30,580 nt of DNA, taken from the IMG/VR virus record IMGVR_UViG_3300047409_000325, positions 1 to 30,580 of that record; one strand, 5' to 3'. Source of the DNA: a virus. The position numbers and the translations under genes were made by a program. Position 1 is the first letter of the stretch, and every line of letters starts with the position of its first letter. The notes beneath the pieces are model-generated. The model was not told the origin of the DNA. It saw only the letters and a list, made by a program, of their open reading frames with translations, and did not search any database. This document shows, in pieces, positions 12,244-21,696 of the stretch.

Positions 12244-13731
12244 TCAGGCCGCCACCGCGAAACAATGAATCGTCGGCCGCCATTCGCCGAGCCACTCGCC
12301 GTGGATGTCGGAGAGGAACAACAGGCCGTGCTCTTTGTTCCAGTAGGCGCCGCCGTAGCACCCCATCGCCGAGGCGAGCGCGGGAAACGGGGTGCCGTCG
12401 TGCGCGACCGCCCCGAGGTTGGCCGCATCGACGACGGGCGGCAGGAGGATTGGGTCCTTCTCACCACGCGCCGCCGCCGCGAGGTCCTCGAGGCTGTAGA
12501 CGAACAACGACGACTGCATCGTCGTGACGCCCGGCCCCGTCGCGGTCGCGCCGTACCGCGTATCGTTCTGCCCAAACGGCGACAGCTTCTTGACCCCGTA
12601 TTCTTGCGCCGGGCCGTACCAGGTTTCACACCGGGCCCGGGCGCCGTACTCCGCCAGGTGCGCCGCCATCGTGCGCGCCATCTGGCCGATCAGCACGACG
12701 CCACGCTTCGTCGGCGTCTCCACGTAGGCCGCCGCCGAGATCACATCGACGGCGCTGAACTGCGTCAACCGCCCGCAGGTCGCGCCACAGAGTTCGCCGT
12801 TGACGGTGCACCCGCGCCCATCCTGCACGGGATTGAACTGTGGCTGCGCGCCCTTGGAATCCGACTCGCCGTAGTGCGTCCAGCCGCAATCGTCCGCGTC
12901 CGGCTCACGCGGTTGCCGGTGATCGATGTCGCTGTAGATCAGGCGCGTCGCCGGAATCGTGACATGGGTATCGTTCGTCGTATCGGGCGGCGTGCTCGCC
13001 GGCGGGAGCGCGAACGCCGCGAGGAACGCGCCGAATGGCGCGTTGGCGTTCCCCGATCCAATCGGGGCCCCCGCGGCGAACTGGCCGTCCGGCAAGGCGA
13101 CGAGATACCCGCCCATCTGATGCGACCGCTCGCCCGTGCGCCACGGGCCGGACGCCACGACGCCGTTCGGGCCGAGCGCCGAGAACCCGAGGCACGGGTC
13201 CCACACGCCGCCGACGTTGTACGAATCCATGTACGTCCACACCCACCCCTGCAGACGCTCGTCCCAGAGCAGCCCGTGGATCGGTTTCGGGTTCCCCGCC
13301 GCCGAGACGCGTTTGCCTTGCGTGATGTCACCGTGGTTCGCGACCAGCACGCCGCGCTGGCCCACGCCTTCGTACGTGAATTCATAGACGGGATCGGGCC
13401 AGCCCGTTTCCATCGTCGCGCCGCACATCATCAGGTGGATCTTTTTGGTCACCGGATCGATGCGGCCGGTCAGCGCGCCACGCGACCAGCCGAACCGCAC
13501 CTCGTTGGGGACGTCCTCCGGCACAAACATCTTGCCGAGATAGTGGAAGTCGTGCAGCCCCACGACCTCCCCCGGCGGCGACGGCGTCGTCGTCGGGGGA
13601 ATCACAATCGGGTGCGTCGGTTCGACCGGGATGTAGATCGGGTGCGTCGGATGCTCGCCACCGCCGGGCGGCGTCGGTGCGTCGTCCTCCCACGTCACGA
13701 TGCCCCTGAACGTCACGCGCTTACTCGGCAT
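12244..13731 (-). CDS. Tail-spike-like protein with propeller-type body
   Basis: A 495-residue protein. The first 70 residues include a Pro/Gly linker with repeated PTHPI(Y/V)IP. The body has repeating beta segments with G-W and aromatic motifs (KIHLMMCGATMETGWPDP, GWVWTYMDSYNVGG, GLLFLSDIHGEWLGEWRP), which suggests a beta-propeller such as in tail spikes or sialidase-like folds. No catalytic residues can be assigned. AAAGGGGA precedes the ATG. As the last large gene of the tail module it is a candidate receptor-binding or surface-degrading protein. Confidence 0.6.
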   Translation of the reverse strand: MPSKRVTFRGIVTWEDDAPTPPGGGEHPTHPIYIPVEPTHPIVIPPTTTPSPPGEVVGLHDFHYLGKMFVPEDVPNEVRFGWSRGALTGRIDPVTKKIHLMMCGATMETGWPDPVYEFTYEGVGQRGVLVANHGDITQGKRVSAAGNPKPIHGLLWDERLQGWVWTYMDSYNVGGVWDPCLGFSALGPNGVVASGPWRTGERSHQMGGYLVALPDGQFAAGAPIGSGNANAPFGAFLAAFALPPASTPPDTTNDTHVTIPATRLIYSDIDHRQPREPDADDCGWTHYGESDSKGAQPQFNPVQDGRGCTVNGELCGATCGRLTQFSAVDVISAAAYVETPTKRGVVLIGQMARTMAAHLAEYGARARCETWYGPAQEYGVKKLSPFGQNDTRYGATATGPGVTTMQSSLFVYSLEDLAAAARGEKDPILLPPVVDAANLGAVAHDGTPFPALASAMGCYGGAYWNKEHGLLFLSDIHGEWLGEWRPTIHCFAVAA

Positions 13732-13743
13732 GATGCGTCCCCT

Positions 13744-15222
13744 TTACAACCGGCTGCCATCGGGCATCCGGCCACCATTGCCGTAGCCCCACACTTTCGC
13801 GTCACTGCCCTTCACGTTGTCGATCGTGCAGGCGCCAATGTAGCCGCGCTGGTTCGCGTAGTCCGGGGTCACGTTGACGGTCTGCGTGGTCGTCGTGTCG
13901 TGCGGCGTCGGCGTCGGACCTTTCGGTTGGCGGCGCCGGAAGATCGGCGGGACGCCCCACCGCGGCGACTCAATCACGTCGTACTCCATCAGGGCGCCGG
14001 TCGCCGAGACGTCCTCGACGGGGACGGTGACTTCGTCGTTGTCCCACATCCACGCGGCGTAATCTTCCTCCATGCGGAATTTGAAATCGTTCCCGCGCTG
14101 GCCGAACAACCAGAGGGTATCGACGATCCGCGCCTGCAAACTGGCCGGGCTCCAGTACGGTCCCATCGTTTGATAGTTGAGGCCGTCGACCGCGCCCGCC
14201 AAATCGTCGTACCACCCGAAGCGGCCGCGGTCGTCATCGTTGGCCTGCCACGAGGTGTAGTGCGGGGAAAAGTGCTGCCAGGACGTGAGGCCGGCGGCGT
14301 GGGCTTTGTCGCCACAATGCCGGAGAGCCTTGATTAATTCCTGGCCGGGTTGGTTCCAGAGGTTCATTTCCCAGGCGAGGCTGAATTCGTCGACGGCCTT
14401 GGCCGCGATGAGCGCGTCCATGATCGGATCGGCGAAATCGGCCCACTGCTGCGCCGACATCATCGCCGGCTGAAAGTATTTCGAGCCGATGCGGACGTGG
14501 CAGTACGGGACGTATTTTTTGACGAGCAAACATGTCTCGATAAATTGCTCGAGGGTCCGGCCGGCGCCCGGCGGTTTGTCGGAGGGCTGATCCTTGGCGG
14601 CCGTGCTGTCGGCGTAGGACAGGAGGAGGTGCGTGTAGCCGTAGCCGGCGTATTCGCTGAGGTACCGCTTCTGAAAATCCTTGTCGTAGCGGTCGACGAA
14701 CCACGACAGGATGCGTTGCGCCTCGCGGGTCGACCCGCCGGGGACCACGGGCGCGCCAGGAATTTCCACGCCCCAGAAATCGGCGCGGAGGTAATCGCGC
14801 TCGGCCGGCGGCGTCCACGGCAGATCGACGCGATAGTTGATCGGTTCGCTGAACGGCGGCAGAGGCCCGCGCGCGATTGGCGCGGGCCGCCTAAAATTTG
14901 CCGGTACCAGCGTGGCGATGATGTTGATGGTCTGGTCCGCGAAGGTGACTTGCGGATTCGCGCCGGTCGTCCAGGGCGCGTAGCCGTCGGCGGTGACTTC
15001 GACATCCCCGATCCACGCGGGATCCTTTTTCGGGCCGTTGTAGAAGTTGGCCGGGTTCGTCGCGCGGACCGTCCCGCTCAGGCCGGCATCGATCCGAATG
15101 ACCAGTGGCGCCGTGATGAGTTTGCCGGACCCATCGACGGCGGTGACGTTGAATTCGATCAGGTCGCCGGACTGCGGGGTCGGCGTGTCCCCGCCGTACG
15201 GTTTGGCTTTGTGGACGGTCAT
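13744..15222 (-). CDS. Glycoside-hydrolase-like tail protein
   Basis: A 492-residue protein. Residues 1-110 look like an Ig or carboxypeptidase-regulatory-like beta domain (VIRIDAGLSGTVRATNP, GDVEVTADGYAPW). Residues 125-430 have the alternating helix and strand pattern of a TIM barrel, with GYTHLLLSYADS, CHVRIGSKYF, FSLAWEMNLWN (Glu285, candidate acid/base) and LNYQTMGPYW. I infer a glycosidase acting on host surface sugars. Overlap with the next upstream gene is ATGA. No other endolysin is recognised, so a muralytic role cannot be excluded. Confidence 0.6.
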   Translation of the reverse strand: MTVHKAKPYGGDTPTPQSGDLIEFNVTAVDGSGKLITAPLVIRIDAGLSGTVRATNPANFYNGPKKDPAWIGDVEVTADGYAPWTTGANPQVTFADQTINIIATLVPANFRRPAPIARGPLPPFSEPINYRVDLPWTPPAERDYLRADFWGVEIPGAPVVPGGSTREAQRILSWFVDRYDKDFQKRYLSEYAGYGYTHLLLSYADSTAAKDQPSDKPPGAGRTLEQFIETCLLVKKYVPYCHVRIGSKYFQPAMMSAQQWADFADPIMDALIAAKAVDEFSLAWEMNLWNQPGQELIKALRHCGDKAHAAGLTSWQHFSPHYTSWQANDDDRGRFGWYDDLAGAVDGLNYQTMGPYWSPASLQARIVDTLWLFGQRGNDFKFRMEEDYAAWMWDNDEVTVPVEDVSATGALMEYDVIESPRWGVPPIFRRRQPKGPTPTPHDTTTTQTVNVTPDYANQRGYIGACTIDNVKGSDAKVWGYGNGGRMPDGSRL

Positions 15223-15512
15223 GGTTGTTCTCCTTCAGGTGCGGGTGGCGGAACAAGTGAGGCGGCCACGGCCTCGCGGCGGGCCTCGGCGGCCTTGATG
15301 ACGTCCGGCGTCCAGACGAGGCCGGCGATCGCTTTCACGATCGCGGGCGCGGGGTCGAGGAGGGTGCCCGGTTCATAGCTGGTCCGGTGATAGGCCTTCA
15401 CGCCGGGGATCGGCGTGCCGTCGCGCGCGATCGTCGTGGCTTCGCGAACGAGGATCGCGCCGGTGTCGGTGACGGTGATCTGGTCGACGACGGTGTCTTC
15501 GGTCAGGGGCAT
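15219..15512 (-). CDS. Small tail-region protein
   Basis: A 97-residue protein with beta-rich N-terminus (VVDQITVTDTGAILVREATT), the motif YHRTSYEPG, and a helix AEARREAVAASLVPPP. The YHRxxYxPG segment is common in small proteins beside phage tail-fibre genes, of unknown role. Confidence 0.65.
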   Translation of the reverse strand: MPLTEDTVVDQITVTDTGAILVREATTIARDGTPIPGVKAYHRTSYEPGTLLDPAPAIVKAIAGLVWTPDVIKAAEARREAVAASLVPPPAPEGEQP

Positions 15513-15526
15513 AGCCAGGCCTCGGG

Positions 15527-16267
15527 TTAGGTCGTTCGGTAGCTCAGCGAAAAACTCAGGGATTTGCCGGAATACAAATTATTGGGGGCGCCGGCGCCGG
15601 CCAGTGTGAACACGAGGCACGTCGTCGTGTTCTGCGACGCAAAGATGGTATGGGGGGCGTTGACGGACGTATAGCCGATCGATCCGGCGAAGAGGTTCGC
15701 GCTGGCGTTCGCCGGGAATGGTAATCCCCCGATTGTGACTTGTCCCGCGTTGGCGGTACTGGGAAACGTGAGCGTACAGCCTATGAGGACCTGGCTGCCG
15801 ACTTTGACATACAGGCCTGACGCGCCGGTCAACACCAGGCCGGCGCCGCTCCCGTCGATCGGCGTCCACGTCCCTTCTTCGTAGTCGTCGAGGCAGTTCG
15901 GATCGGTCGTCGGGTTTTGCGTGGTGGGGTAGAGCAGTTGGCCGGATTGGAGGCCGAGGAAGGTATTACGAACAAAGGTGCCGCCGTCCAGATAGGCGGG
16001 GCCGGCGGCCTGTAGGACGCCGGAGAAAATCTGTTGCGTGGAAAAGATTTGGCTGGCGCGGTTTAAGAGGGCGATGTTGGTCGAGAGCGCCGAATCGGGG
16101 ATCTTGCCGGTGGCGGCGTCGACGGGCACCTTCGCGAGGGCGACGTCGATCGGGTCGAGGAGGACGACCTTGATCCCGTTCTTGTCCCAGAGCGAGCCAT
16201 CGAGGTTGTTTCCACTGTCGTCGATGAGGGCGTTAAACGGCGTCCGGTTGATCGTAATAGGGGGCAT
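15527..16267 (-). CDS. Tail fibre protein
   Basis: A 246-residue protein. Residues 1-110 carry the attachment part (FNALIDDSGNNLDGSLWDK). The C-terminal domain contains the frequent tail-fibre motif DYEEGTWTP followed by GLYVKVGSQVLIGCTLTFP and beta strands rich in Ser/Thr/Asn. This domain trimerises at the tip of fibres. The ATG at 16267 lies just after the hub gene; any longer start would overlap it. Confidence 0.75.
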   Translation of the reverse strand: MPPITINRTPFNALIDDSGNNLDGSLWDKNGIKVVLLDPIDVALAKVPVDAATGKIPDSALSTNIALLNRASQIFSTQQIFSGVLQAAGPAYLDGGTFVRNTFLGLQSGQLLYPTTQNPTTDPNCLDDYEEGTWTPIDGSGAGLVLTGASGLYVKVGSQVLIGCTLTFPSTANAGQVTIGGLPFPANASANLFAGSIGYTSVNAPHTIFASQNTTTCLVFTLAGAGAPNNLYSGKSLSFSLSYRTT

Positions 16268-16275
16268 AGCGATCC

Positions 16276-18555
16276 TTAGGTCGTCACGTCGAGGGCGGCG
16301 CCCAGACGCCGCAGCATGTCTTCCAGCGAGAACCGGACCGAGCTCGCGCTCACGGTAAATTTCGGCGGCGTCCGCGGATAGACGTTGATCTCGGTAATCG
16401 TGACTTCCTGAATCGTCAGCGTCGTATGGATCGCGGGCGTGTCGAGGTTGATGGCGACCGGTTTGCCGCTTTTGGTTTTCGGATCGCGGGTCGCGTACGG
16501 GACCGTATAAATCGGCTGCGCGAACTGCGCGAGATCGGCATCGCACAACTGGGTCAGCGAGGCCTCGCCGCGGCGTTCGTCGGTAATCAGGTGTTCGATG
16601 ATGCCGTCCGTGTGATCGGCGGCCGCGAGCGAGGCCTGCGCGGCGATGTCGTCGCGTTGCACCCAGAGATTGATCGGGGCGCCTTTGATCAAGGCGCGCA
16701 GCAGGCCCGTGACGCCGAGCAGCGCGGCGGCCGCCGTGATCGTCGAGTTATACGAGACGGTCGCCACGATGGCGCCCGGGCCGATGGCGGGGATGCCGGT
16801 CAACGTGTTGCCGCTGATGCCGGTGTACCGGATCGTCTGCTCGCCGTTGCCGATGATGGCCCACCCGCCGCCCGGCCGCGCCCAGCCGATGCCGGCGACA
16901 ACAATCGAGGGCGCCCCGGCCAGGACGACACCGTCCGGTTGTTTGAGGCCGGACGTATCGGCCGTCGGGGCGTTGGCGCCGAGGCTCGCGTCCGACAGGA
17001 CATCGAGATACGTGGTGGTGGTGTTATCCGCGATCGTCGCCAACAGTTTGAGTTGCGGCGCGTTGGCGGCCGTGCGGTAGAGTTTCCGGCCCGTGACGGT
17101 CGCCGCGCCCAGCGGAATCGCCGTGATGTTCACTTGCCCGGCCGGGGACGTGCCGGCGGTGTTGGTCGGCGGGCCCACCTGGCCGGTCATGCTGAACGTC
17201 GGCGCGGTGTTCGGAAAGAGCGCCGAGGTAGTGACATTGTCGTTCACGGCTTGCCACAGGATTTGATTGGGGTTCCACCCGCCGCCCTGCCCCCCTAAAT
17301 ACATCGTGCGTTTCGTCGTGCCGGCTGGGCCGATCCCGAGATTGCTGACGCGGATCTGTTGCGCGCCGTGGAGGAGCACCAACACCACGGATCCCATCGG
17401 TCCCGCGGTCGTCTCACCGCTCGCGGTGCTGTAGGTGACCCACACTTTGATGGTCGTCCCGGGGCCGCCGAAGCCCTGGCTGCCGGGTTCTTCGGTGACG
17501 GTCGGCGCCGGCGGCGCCGGGATCTGCGAGGCGCCGACCGCGATCGAGGGGTACGGACTAATGAGCGATTCGCCGGCCGCCGTCAGGAACGTCACCGCGT
17601 AGTAGTGCAGGCCCGACGGGACACCGGCGCCGAAGCCGAGCGCGAGATTCGGCGCGGCGGCGGGGCCGACGCCGGAGCCGACGACGGTGCCGCCCCCGCC
17701 GGCCGCGGTGCCGGTATAGCCCAGGCGTTGCGTCTCGGTGACCGCCAGGCCGCCAGCCGGATTGAACATCACCGCATTGCTGACCGGAATGATCGTGTCG
17801 TTCGCCGCGACATCGGCCACGACCTCTTCCCCATGCCCCTTGCCATAGGTCCGTGTGCGGACTTGCGACGTATCGACGGACATCCCGATGGCCGGGTCGA
17901 GCAGGAACGGATGGACGTCGTCGATGGGATCGGGCGCGTCGGCCGGTTCCTCGAGGAACAAATGGAGCACCCGATCTTCCCAGTAGAAGTACCCGCCGAT
18001 CAGTTTGGCGAGCTGGCGCAGACAGCCGTCCATGCCTTCGGTCGAATCGAAGTTCACAGACACGGGCGGTAGGTTCGGCTGGACGCCGGCATCGGAAAAG
18101 CCCGCCGGGCAAAACGTGACCACGAGGTAGGTCGCGATTTGGTTCGCGGGGGTGTTTACCCATTGGCCGTACGGCAGCTTGCGATTCGCCAGGGGCGTGT
18201 CATCGATCGCCTGGCACGGATACACGGTCTGATGCGGCTGGAGCTCGAACGTCAAGTCGACGGTCTGTAGCGGCCCGGCGAACAGCGTCCGCGGCGCGTT
18301 GCTGTTGATGCGGACCGTGAGCCGCTGGCCGACATGCGGCGGCGTGGCCGCGTCGATCGTCAGCGCGCACGTGTTCGGCGTGTCGTTGATGACATCGTGA
18401 ATCGTGGCGGATTTGTACCGGACCTTGACGGGTTGGTCGTCGAGCCGGAAGATGCCCCACGTCTCGCGGTCCTCGCGCAGATCGTCGATGTAGGCCAGGC
18501 GGAACCCGAGCCGCTTGCCGACGAGCGCATAGTGATCATTCGGGGGCGACGGCAC
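16276..18555 (-). CDS. Tail hub / baseplate protein
   Basis: A 759-residue protein following the tape measure. The N-terminal 250 residues resemble a tail hub (ATIHDVINDTPNTCALTID, RLTVRINSNAPRTLFAGPL, LAKLIGGYFYWEDRVLHLF). The middle carries Gly/Pro-rich insertions with two fibronectin-type-III-like beta segments (VWVTYSTASGETTAGP; ITAIPLGAATVTGRKLYRT). A final part returns to hub-like strands. It starts at GTG 18555 overlapping the tape-measure stop (TAGTG). Adsorption-related insertions in a hub protein are common. Confidence 0.75.
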   Translation of the reverse strand: MPSPPNDHYALVGKRLGFRLAYIDDLREDRETWGIFRLDDQPVKVRYKSATIHDVINDTPNTCALTIDAATPPHVGQRLTVRINSNAPRTLFAGPLQTVDLTFELQPHQTVYPCQAIDDTPLANRKLPYGQWVNTPANQIATYLVVTFCPAGFSDAGVQPNLPPVSVNFDSTEGMDGCLRQLAKLIGGYFYWEDRVLHLFLEEPADAPDPIDDVHPFLLDPAIGMSVDTSQVRTRTYGKGHGEEVVADVAANDTIIPVSNAVMFNPAGGLAVTETQRLGYTGTAAGGGGTVVGSGVGPAAAPNLALGFGAGVPSGLHYYAVTFLTAAGESLISPYPSIAVGASQIPAPPAPTVTEEPGSQGFGGPGTTIKVWVTYSTASGETTAGPMGSVVLVLLHGAQQIRVSNLGIGPAGTTKRTMYLGGQGGGWNPNQILWQAVNDNVTTSALFPNTAPTFSMTGQVGPPTNTAGTSPAGQVNITAIPLGAATVTGRKLYRTAANAPQLKLLATIADNTTTTYLDVLSDASLGANAPTADTSGLKQPDGVVLAGAPSIVVAGIGWARPGGGWAIIGNGEQTIRYTGISGNTLTGIPAIGPGAIVATVSYNSTITAAAALLGVTGLLRALIKGAPINLWVQRDDIAAQASLAAADHTDGIIEHLITDERRGEASLTQLCDADLAQFAQPIYTVPYATRDPKTKSGKPVAINLDTPAIHTTLTIQEVTITEINVYPRTPPKFTVSASSVRFSLEDMLRRLGAALDVTT

Positions 18556-20876
18556 TACGACAACCTCGTCGAGCGCATGACGGAGCGCGTGATGTGGTCG
18601 GCGACCCGGCGGGCGATGTTGCTTTCGGTGTCCACGATGTTGAACGTGTTGTGGACCGTGACGCCGGCCCCGTTCGGCACGATGCTGCCGGATTGCGACG
18701 GGACGAACAGTTCCGGTCCGTGTTCGCCGACGGTGTAGGACGTCCCGGCCTCCACCGGCCCCCCTGCCGCACGCCCCCCGCCCGCCGAATAGCCGAACCC
18801 CACGGACTGGCCCAGCATCGTGACTTTGCCTTCCAGGTCGATATACCCCGCGAGCCGTTTCGCTTCGGTCGACATGCTCGCGAACTTCGGATCCAGCTGC
18901 GAGCCGCCGGCGAAGCTGAACGTATTCATCGCGGCGGCGGCTCGCTTTTGTTCGACGGTGATTTCCTCCTCGGTCGCCTGGTTCTTCCGTTTTTTGGCCG
19001 CGGTTCCTTTATCGAGCGCGTCGGTCTCGGCGTCCTGATCCTTCAGGAACTGATCCATCAGCACTTGTTCCTGCTGGTACTGGCTGATGCCTTCCTGCTT
19101 TTTCTGGTGCAGGGCATCGAGGGCGATCTGGAGTTTCGTCTGCGCGTTTTCGACCTTGATCGTCCCGTCGACGTTGCGGCCGTACGCGGCCTCGATTTTC
19201 CCCTGGGCGTCGAGTTCGGCGACGACCTGATCGTTGACGAGGCCGGCGTGCTTCTGCTCGAGCGCCATCATCTGGTTCGCGATCGCCGTGCGTTTGGTGG
19301 CGAGGTCCTCGATGACCTTCATCCGGTCTTTTTCGGAGTTCAGTTGGTCGTAGACGGCGCGGGCCGTCGCCTCTTCGGCCGCGATCAGGAGGTTCAACTG
19401 CGCAATCTGCCCGTCGTAGCTGTAGGCCTTCAGGTTCGCCTGCGTGATCGATTCGAGTTGTTTGATCCGTTTGTTGTACTGGTCGAGCGCGATCGCGTCG
19501 GCGTCGGCCTGTTGTTTCGCGAGGTCCGCCGACGCCTTCTTCGCCGCCTCGAGGCCGGCCTTGTACTTCTCCAACTGCTGCACGGTGACACCGATGCCGG
19601 TCGCGTGCAGCGCGTCCAGCTGATTCATCGTCGCGAGCTGTTCCAGATAGGTGACCTGCCAGTCCGTCAACGCTTTGCCGGACTGTCCCGCCAACGTGTA
19701 CATGTACGTCGCGGCGTCGGCTTCCGTGACGAGCGCCTCGCCGGCGGCCTTATGCGCGTTGGCGCCTTCGTTGGTCAGCTGGATATCGGTGGCCTGCTTC
19801 CGGTTCAGTTCATCGAACACGGTGGCGAGATGTTCCGCGTGCGGCGTCCCGGTCACGAGCGTCTGGAACCAGTCCTGCCACCCGGCGGCGAAGACTTTCA
19901 GTTGATTCCCGCCCTGCACGTCGAGGGCTTTGTGGAGGTTCTCCAGGCCGACCAAGGCCCCGCCGATGCCCTCCGAGACCCAATGCATGAACGACGTTTT
20001 GTTCCGTTCGGCGGCGTCGCCCAGGTCGGCCAGGGCTTTGTTGGCCTCGTTCGACACCTTCGGAATCTTGCTCACCGAGTCCATAGCCGTATCGACGTCC
20101 TTGGAGAACGCGATCATCGACATGCCGAGTTTCCCGTACAGGTTTTTCGCGACCGCATCCTGGCCGGACCCCGTCAACGTACCGAGCGCCCGTTCCGTGG
20201 TGAGGAACAGTTCCTCCGCATTCTTGCCACGCAAGTCGTCGAGACTGATCCCCATCCGCGCGTACGCGTGCACGACGCTCTGATCCCCGCCGGCAATGCG
20301 TTCTTGCAGGGTGAACAGCGCCCGACTCAGGTCGTCGCCCGTCACGCCGTACGCCGCGGTCGCCGCGGTCAGCGTCTGGAGCGCATCGATGCTGATGCCG
20401 GTCTGCAAACTGAGGTTCTGGAGGGATTGCGCGCCCGCCACGATGGCCTCGAAGAACTTGACGACGGCGTCCACGCTGAACGCGATGCCGAAGGCGCCGG
20501 CCAGGCTCTCGAGCGTGCCGATCCAGTCCTTCGTGTTGGTGTTGGCCTGCTTCGTCTGGTCGGCCAGCTTCTGCATATCGGCCGGCACGGTCTCGCCGAT
20601 CGCGTGGTACTTCGCGATGGCCTCGGTCAGCGTCGCGTTGAGTTTCGTTTGCTCGGTCGTCGTGAGCGCCGTCACGCCGCCGACCTTGTCGATCGCGACG
20701 ACGAGTTCGTTGGCCTGCTGGATCAGCGCCCGGCCGCTGAACTTGTCGACCATGTTGTTGAGTTTCGTCCCGACCGTGTCCGCGCCCTTGCCGAAATCCG
20801 CCAGCGCGACGTCGGCGGCCTGGATGGCCGACAGGAACGTCGAGAAGTCCGCGACGAAGTTGGCGTTGACGCCCAT
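18555..20876 (-). CDS. Tail tape measure protein
   Basis: A 773-residue protein, mostly helical with long Gln/Ala/Lys-rich coiled-coil stretches (residues about 430-690) and a hydrophobic segment FGIAFSVDAVVKFFEAIVAG near residue 140. The C-terminus shows the classic YTVGEHGPELFVPSQSG motif of tape measures. At about 0.15 nm per residue this predicts a tail of roughly 115 nm. It begins immediately after the chaperone TAG. Confidence 0.93.
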   Translation of the reverse strand: MGVNANFVADFSTFLSAIQAADVALADFGKGADTVGTKLNNMVDKFSGRALIQQANELVVAIDKVGGVTALTTTEQTKLNATLTEAIAKYHAIGETVPADMQKLADQTKQANTNTKDWIGTLESLAGAFGIAFSVDAVVKFFEAIVAGAQSLQNLSLQTGISIDALQTLTAATAAYGVTGDDLSRALFTLQERIAGGDQSVVHAYARMGISLDDLRGKNAEELFLTTERALGTLTGSGQDAVAKNLYGKLGMSMIAFSKDVDTAMDSVSKIPKVSNEANKALADLGDAAERNKTSFMHWVSEGIGGALVGLENLHKALDVQGGNQLKVFAAGWQDWFQTLVTGTPHAEHLATVFDELNRKQATDIQLTNEGANAHKAAGEALVTEADAATYMYTLAGQSGKALTDWQVTYLEQLATMNQLDALHATGIGVTVQQLEKYKAGLEAAKKASADLAKQQADADAIALDQYNKRIKQLESITQANLKAYSYDGQIAQLNLLIAAEEATARAVYDQLNSEKDRMKVIEDLATKRTAIANQMMALEQKHAGLVNDQVVAELDAQGKIEAAYGRNVDGTIKVENAQTKLQIALDALHQKKQEGISQYQQEQVLMDQFLKDQDAETDALDKGTAAKKRKNQATEEEITVEQKRAAAAMNTFSFAGGSQLDPKFASMSTEAKRLAGYIDLEGKVTMLGQSVGFGYSAGGGRAAGGPVEAGTSYTVGEHGPELFVPSQSGSIVPNGAGVTVHNTFNIVDTESNIARRVADHITRSVMRSTRLS

Positions 20877-20990
20877 CTAGTACGCGTCGGCGCGGGCCTG
20901 CGCCGCCTCCTGTTGTTCGGTCAACCACTGCACGAGCGCCGCGTGCTGACTCGGCGTCAAAGCGCGCAGCTGCGGCAGGGTCCAGTGCAT
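20877..20990 (-). CDS. Tail assembly chaperone, frameshift extension
   Basis: The stretch from ATG 20990 gives 37 residues (MHWTLPQLRALTPSQHAAL...). In the -1 frame of the upstream gene, entered at the slippery site, it is the end of a longer 54-residue extension (RPGWRERLQSDFAICQLMHW before the rest). This is the T part of a lambda G/GT-type pair. The total fusion product would be 170 residues. It is probably made by frameshift rather than from its own start. Confidence 0.8.
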   Translation of the reverse strand: MHWTLPQLRALTPSQHAALVQWLTEQQEAAQARADAY

Positions 20991-21388
20991 TAGCTGACAG
21001 ATGGCGAAATCGGACTGGAGACGTTCGCGCCATCCGGGTCGTTTTTTTCCGCCTCCACAGCGCGCGCGACTTGGTCCTCGTGCGCCTCGAGCGCGTCACG
21101 AATTTCGCCGGCGACCGGGCCTTTCAGGTTCTCGAGCGCCGACGGCGTCATCGGGACGGGCCGGCCCTGCGGATCGGTGAACGACCAGGCCACGATGTAC
21201 GCGACCATCCGCGCACGGCCGATTTTGGTCGGGTCTAATTTCGGCGCCTCGCCCGGGCCGTACTGCGTCTGCATCCGCGCGTACATCTCTTGCAATTCGC
21301 CGTACGTCAATTCACGTTTTACGTCGAGCCACTGGCCGTGCGTCAACGTCAGCCGCACGACCTCCGGTTCGACAAACGGACTCCACAT
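20990..21388 (-). CDS. Tail assembly chaperone (G-like)
   Basis: A 132-residue protein starting MWSPFVEPEVVRLTL. Segments QWLDVKRELTYGELQEMYARM, VAYIVAWSFTDPQGRPVPM and ALENLKGPVAGEIRDAL fit the N-terminal domain of tail chaperones located before the tape measure. The stop TAA overlaps the following ATG as TAATG. Residue 116 (Asn in AEKN) is encoded by the last codon of the slippery heptamer, where a fraction of ribosomes should shift. Confidence 0.85.
   Translation of the reverse strand: MWSPFVEPEVVRLTLTHGQWLDVKRELTYGELQEMYARMQTQYGPGEAPKLDPTKIGRARMVAYIVAWSFTDPQGRPVPMTPSALENLKGPVAGEIRDALEAHEDQVARAVEAEKNDPDGANVSSPISPSVS
21041..21047 (-). promoter_or_regulatory. -1 programmed frameshift site A AAA AAC
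   Basis: Read on the minus strand the zero frame is GAA AAA AAC, so the heptamer A-AAA-AAC is exactly in phase for a tandem -1 slip. After the slip the frame stays open for 54 codons into the chaperone extension. The in-phase canonical heptamer at the right gene junction is strong evidence. Confidence 0.85.
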
Positions 21389-21390
21389 AG

Positions 21391-21690
21391 TCACGCCTTC
21401 CTCGGTGTCGCGAGCGGCGCGCCCAGGTGCGCGAGGAGCGCGTGCTCGACAAATGACAGGACTTGCACGACGGGCCATTTCCACTCGCCGCCCTTGACCG
21501 TCACGATGAAGGTCAAGGGCGCCTGCGCTAATCGATATTCGCTGAACTGCGACACGGCCGCCCGCAGGAACAACTGGCCGCGTTCGTCCCGTTCGACGGT
21601 GAAGCCCTGGACGTCGGCCGCGACGTGGTAGTGCCACTGCAGGCGGCCGACCAGGCCACTGCAGACCGTCCCGGCTTTCTTCACCGGCAT
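21391..21690 (-). CDS. Hypothetical tail-region protein
   Basis: A 99-residue protein between tail tube and chaperone. Beta-rich middle (GFTVERDERGQLFLRAAVSQ, PLTFIVTVKGGEWKWPVVQV) and a helical C-terminus. Its place in the tail module suggests a small structural role; no family recognised. Confidence 0.65.
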   Translation of the reverse strand: MPVKKAGTVCSGLVGRLQWHYHVAADVQGFTVERDERGQLFLRAAVSQFSEYRLAQAPLTFIVTVKGGEWKWPVVQVLSFVEHALLAHLGAPLATPRKA

Positions 21691-21696
21691 CGGGGG

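Noticed and set aside
12241-14337. Long plus-strand open frame of about 700 codons
   Set aside because: It is antisense to the tail-spike and glycosidase-like genes and its product is Arg/Val-rich without fold-like pattern; typical of high-GC antisense frames.
18594-20993. Plus-strand open frame of about 800 codons
   Set aside because: Exactly antisense to the tape measure gene, which has clear tape-measure motifs; the plus product is low-complexity Arg/Val/Leu.
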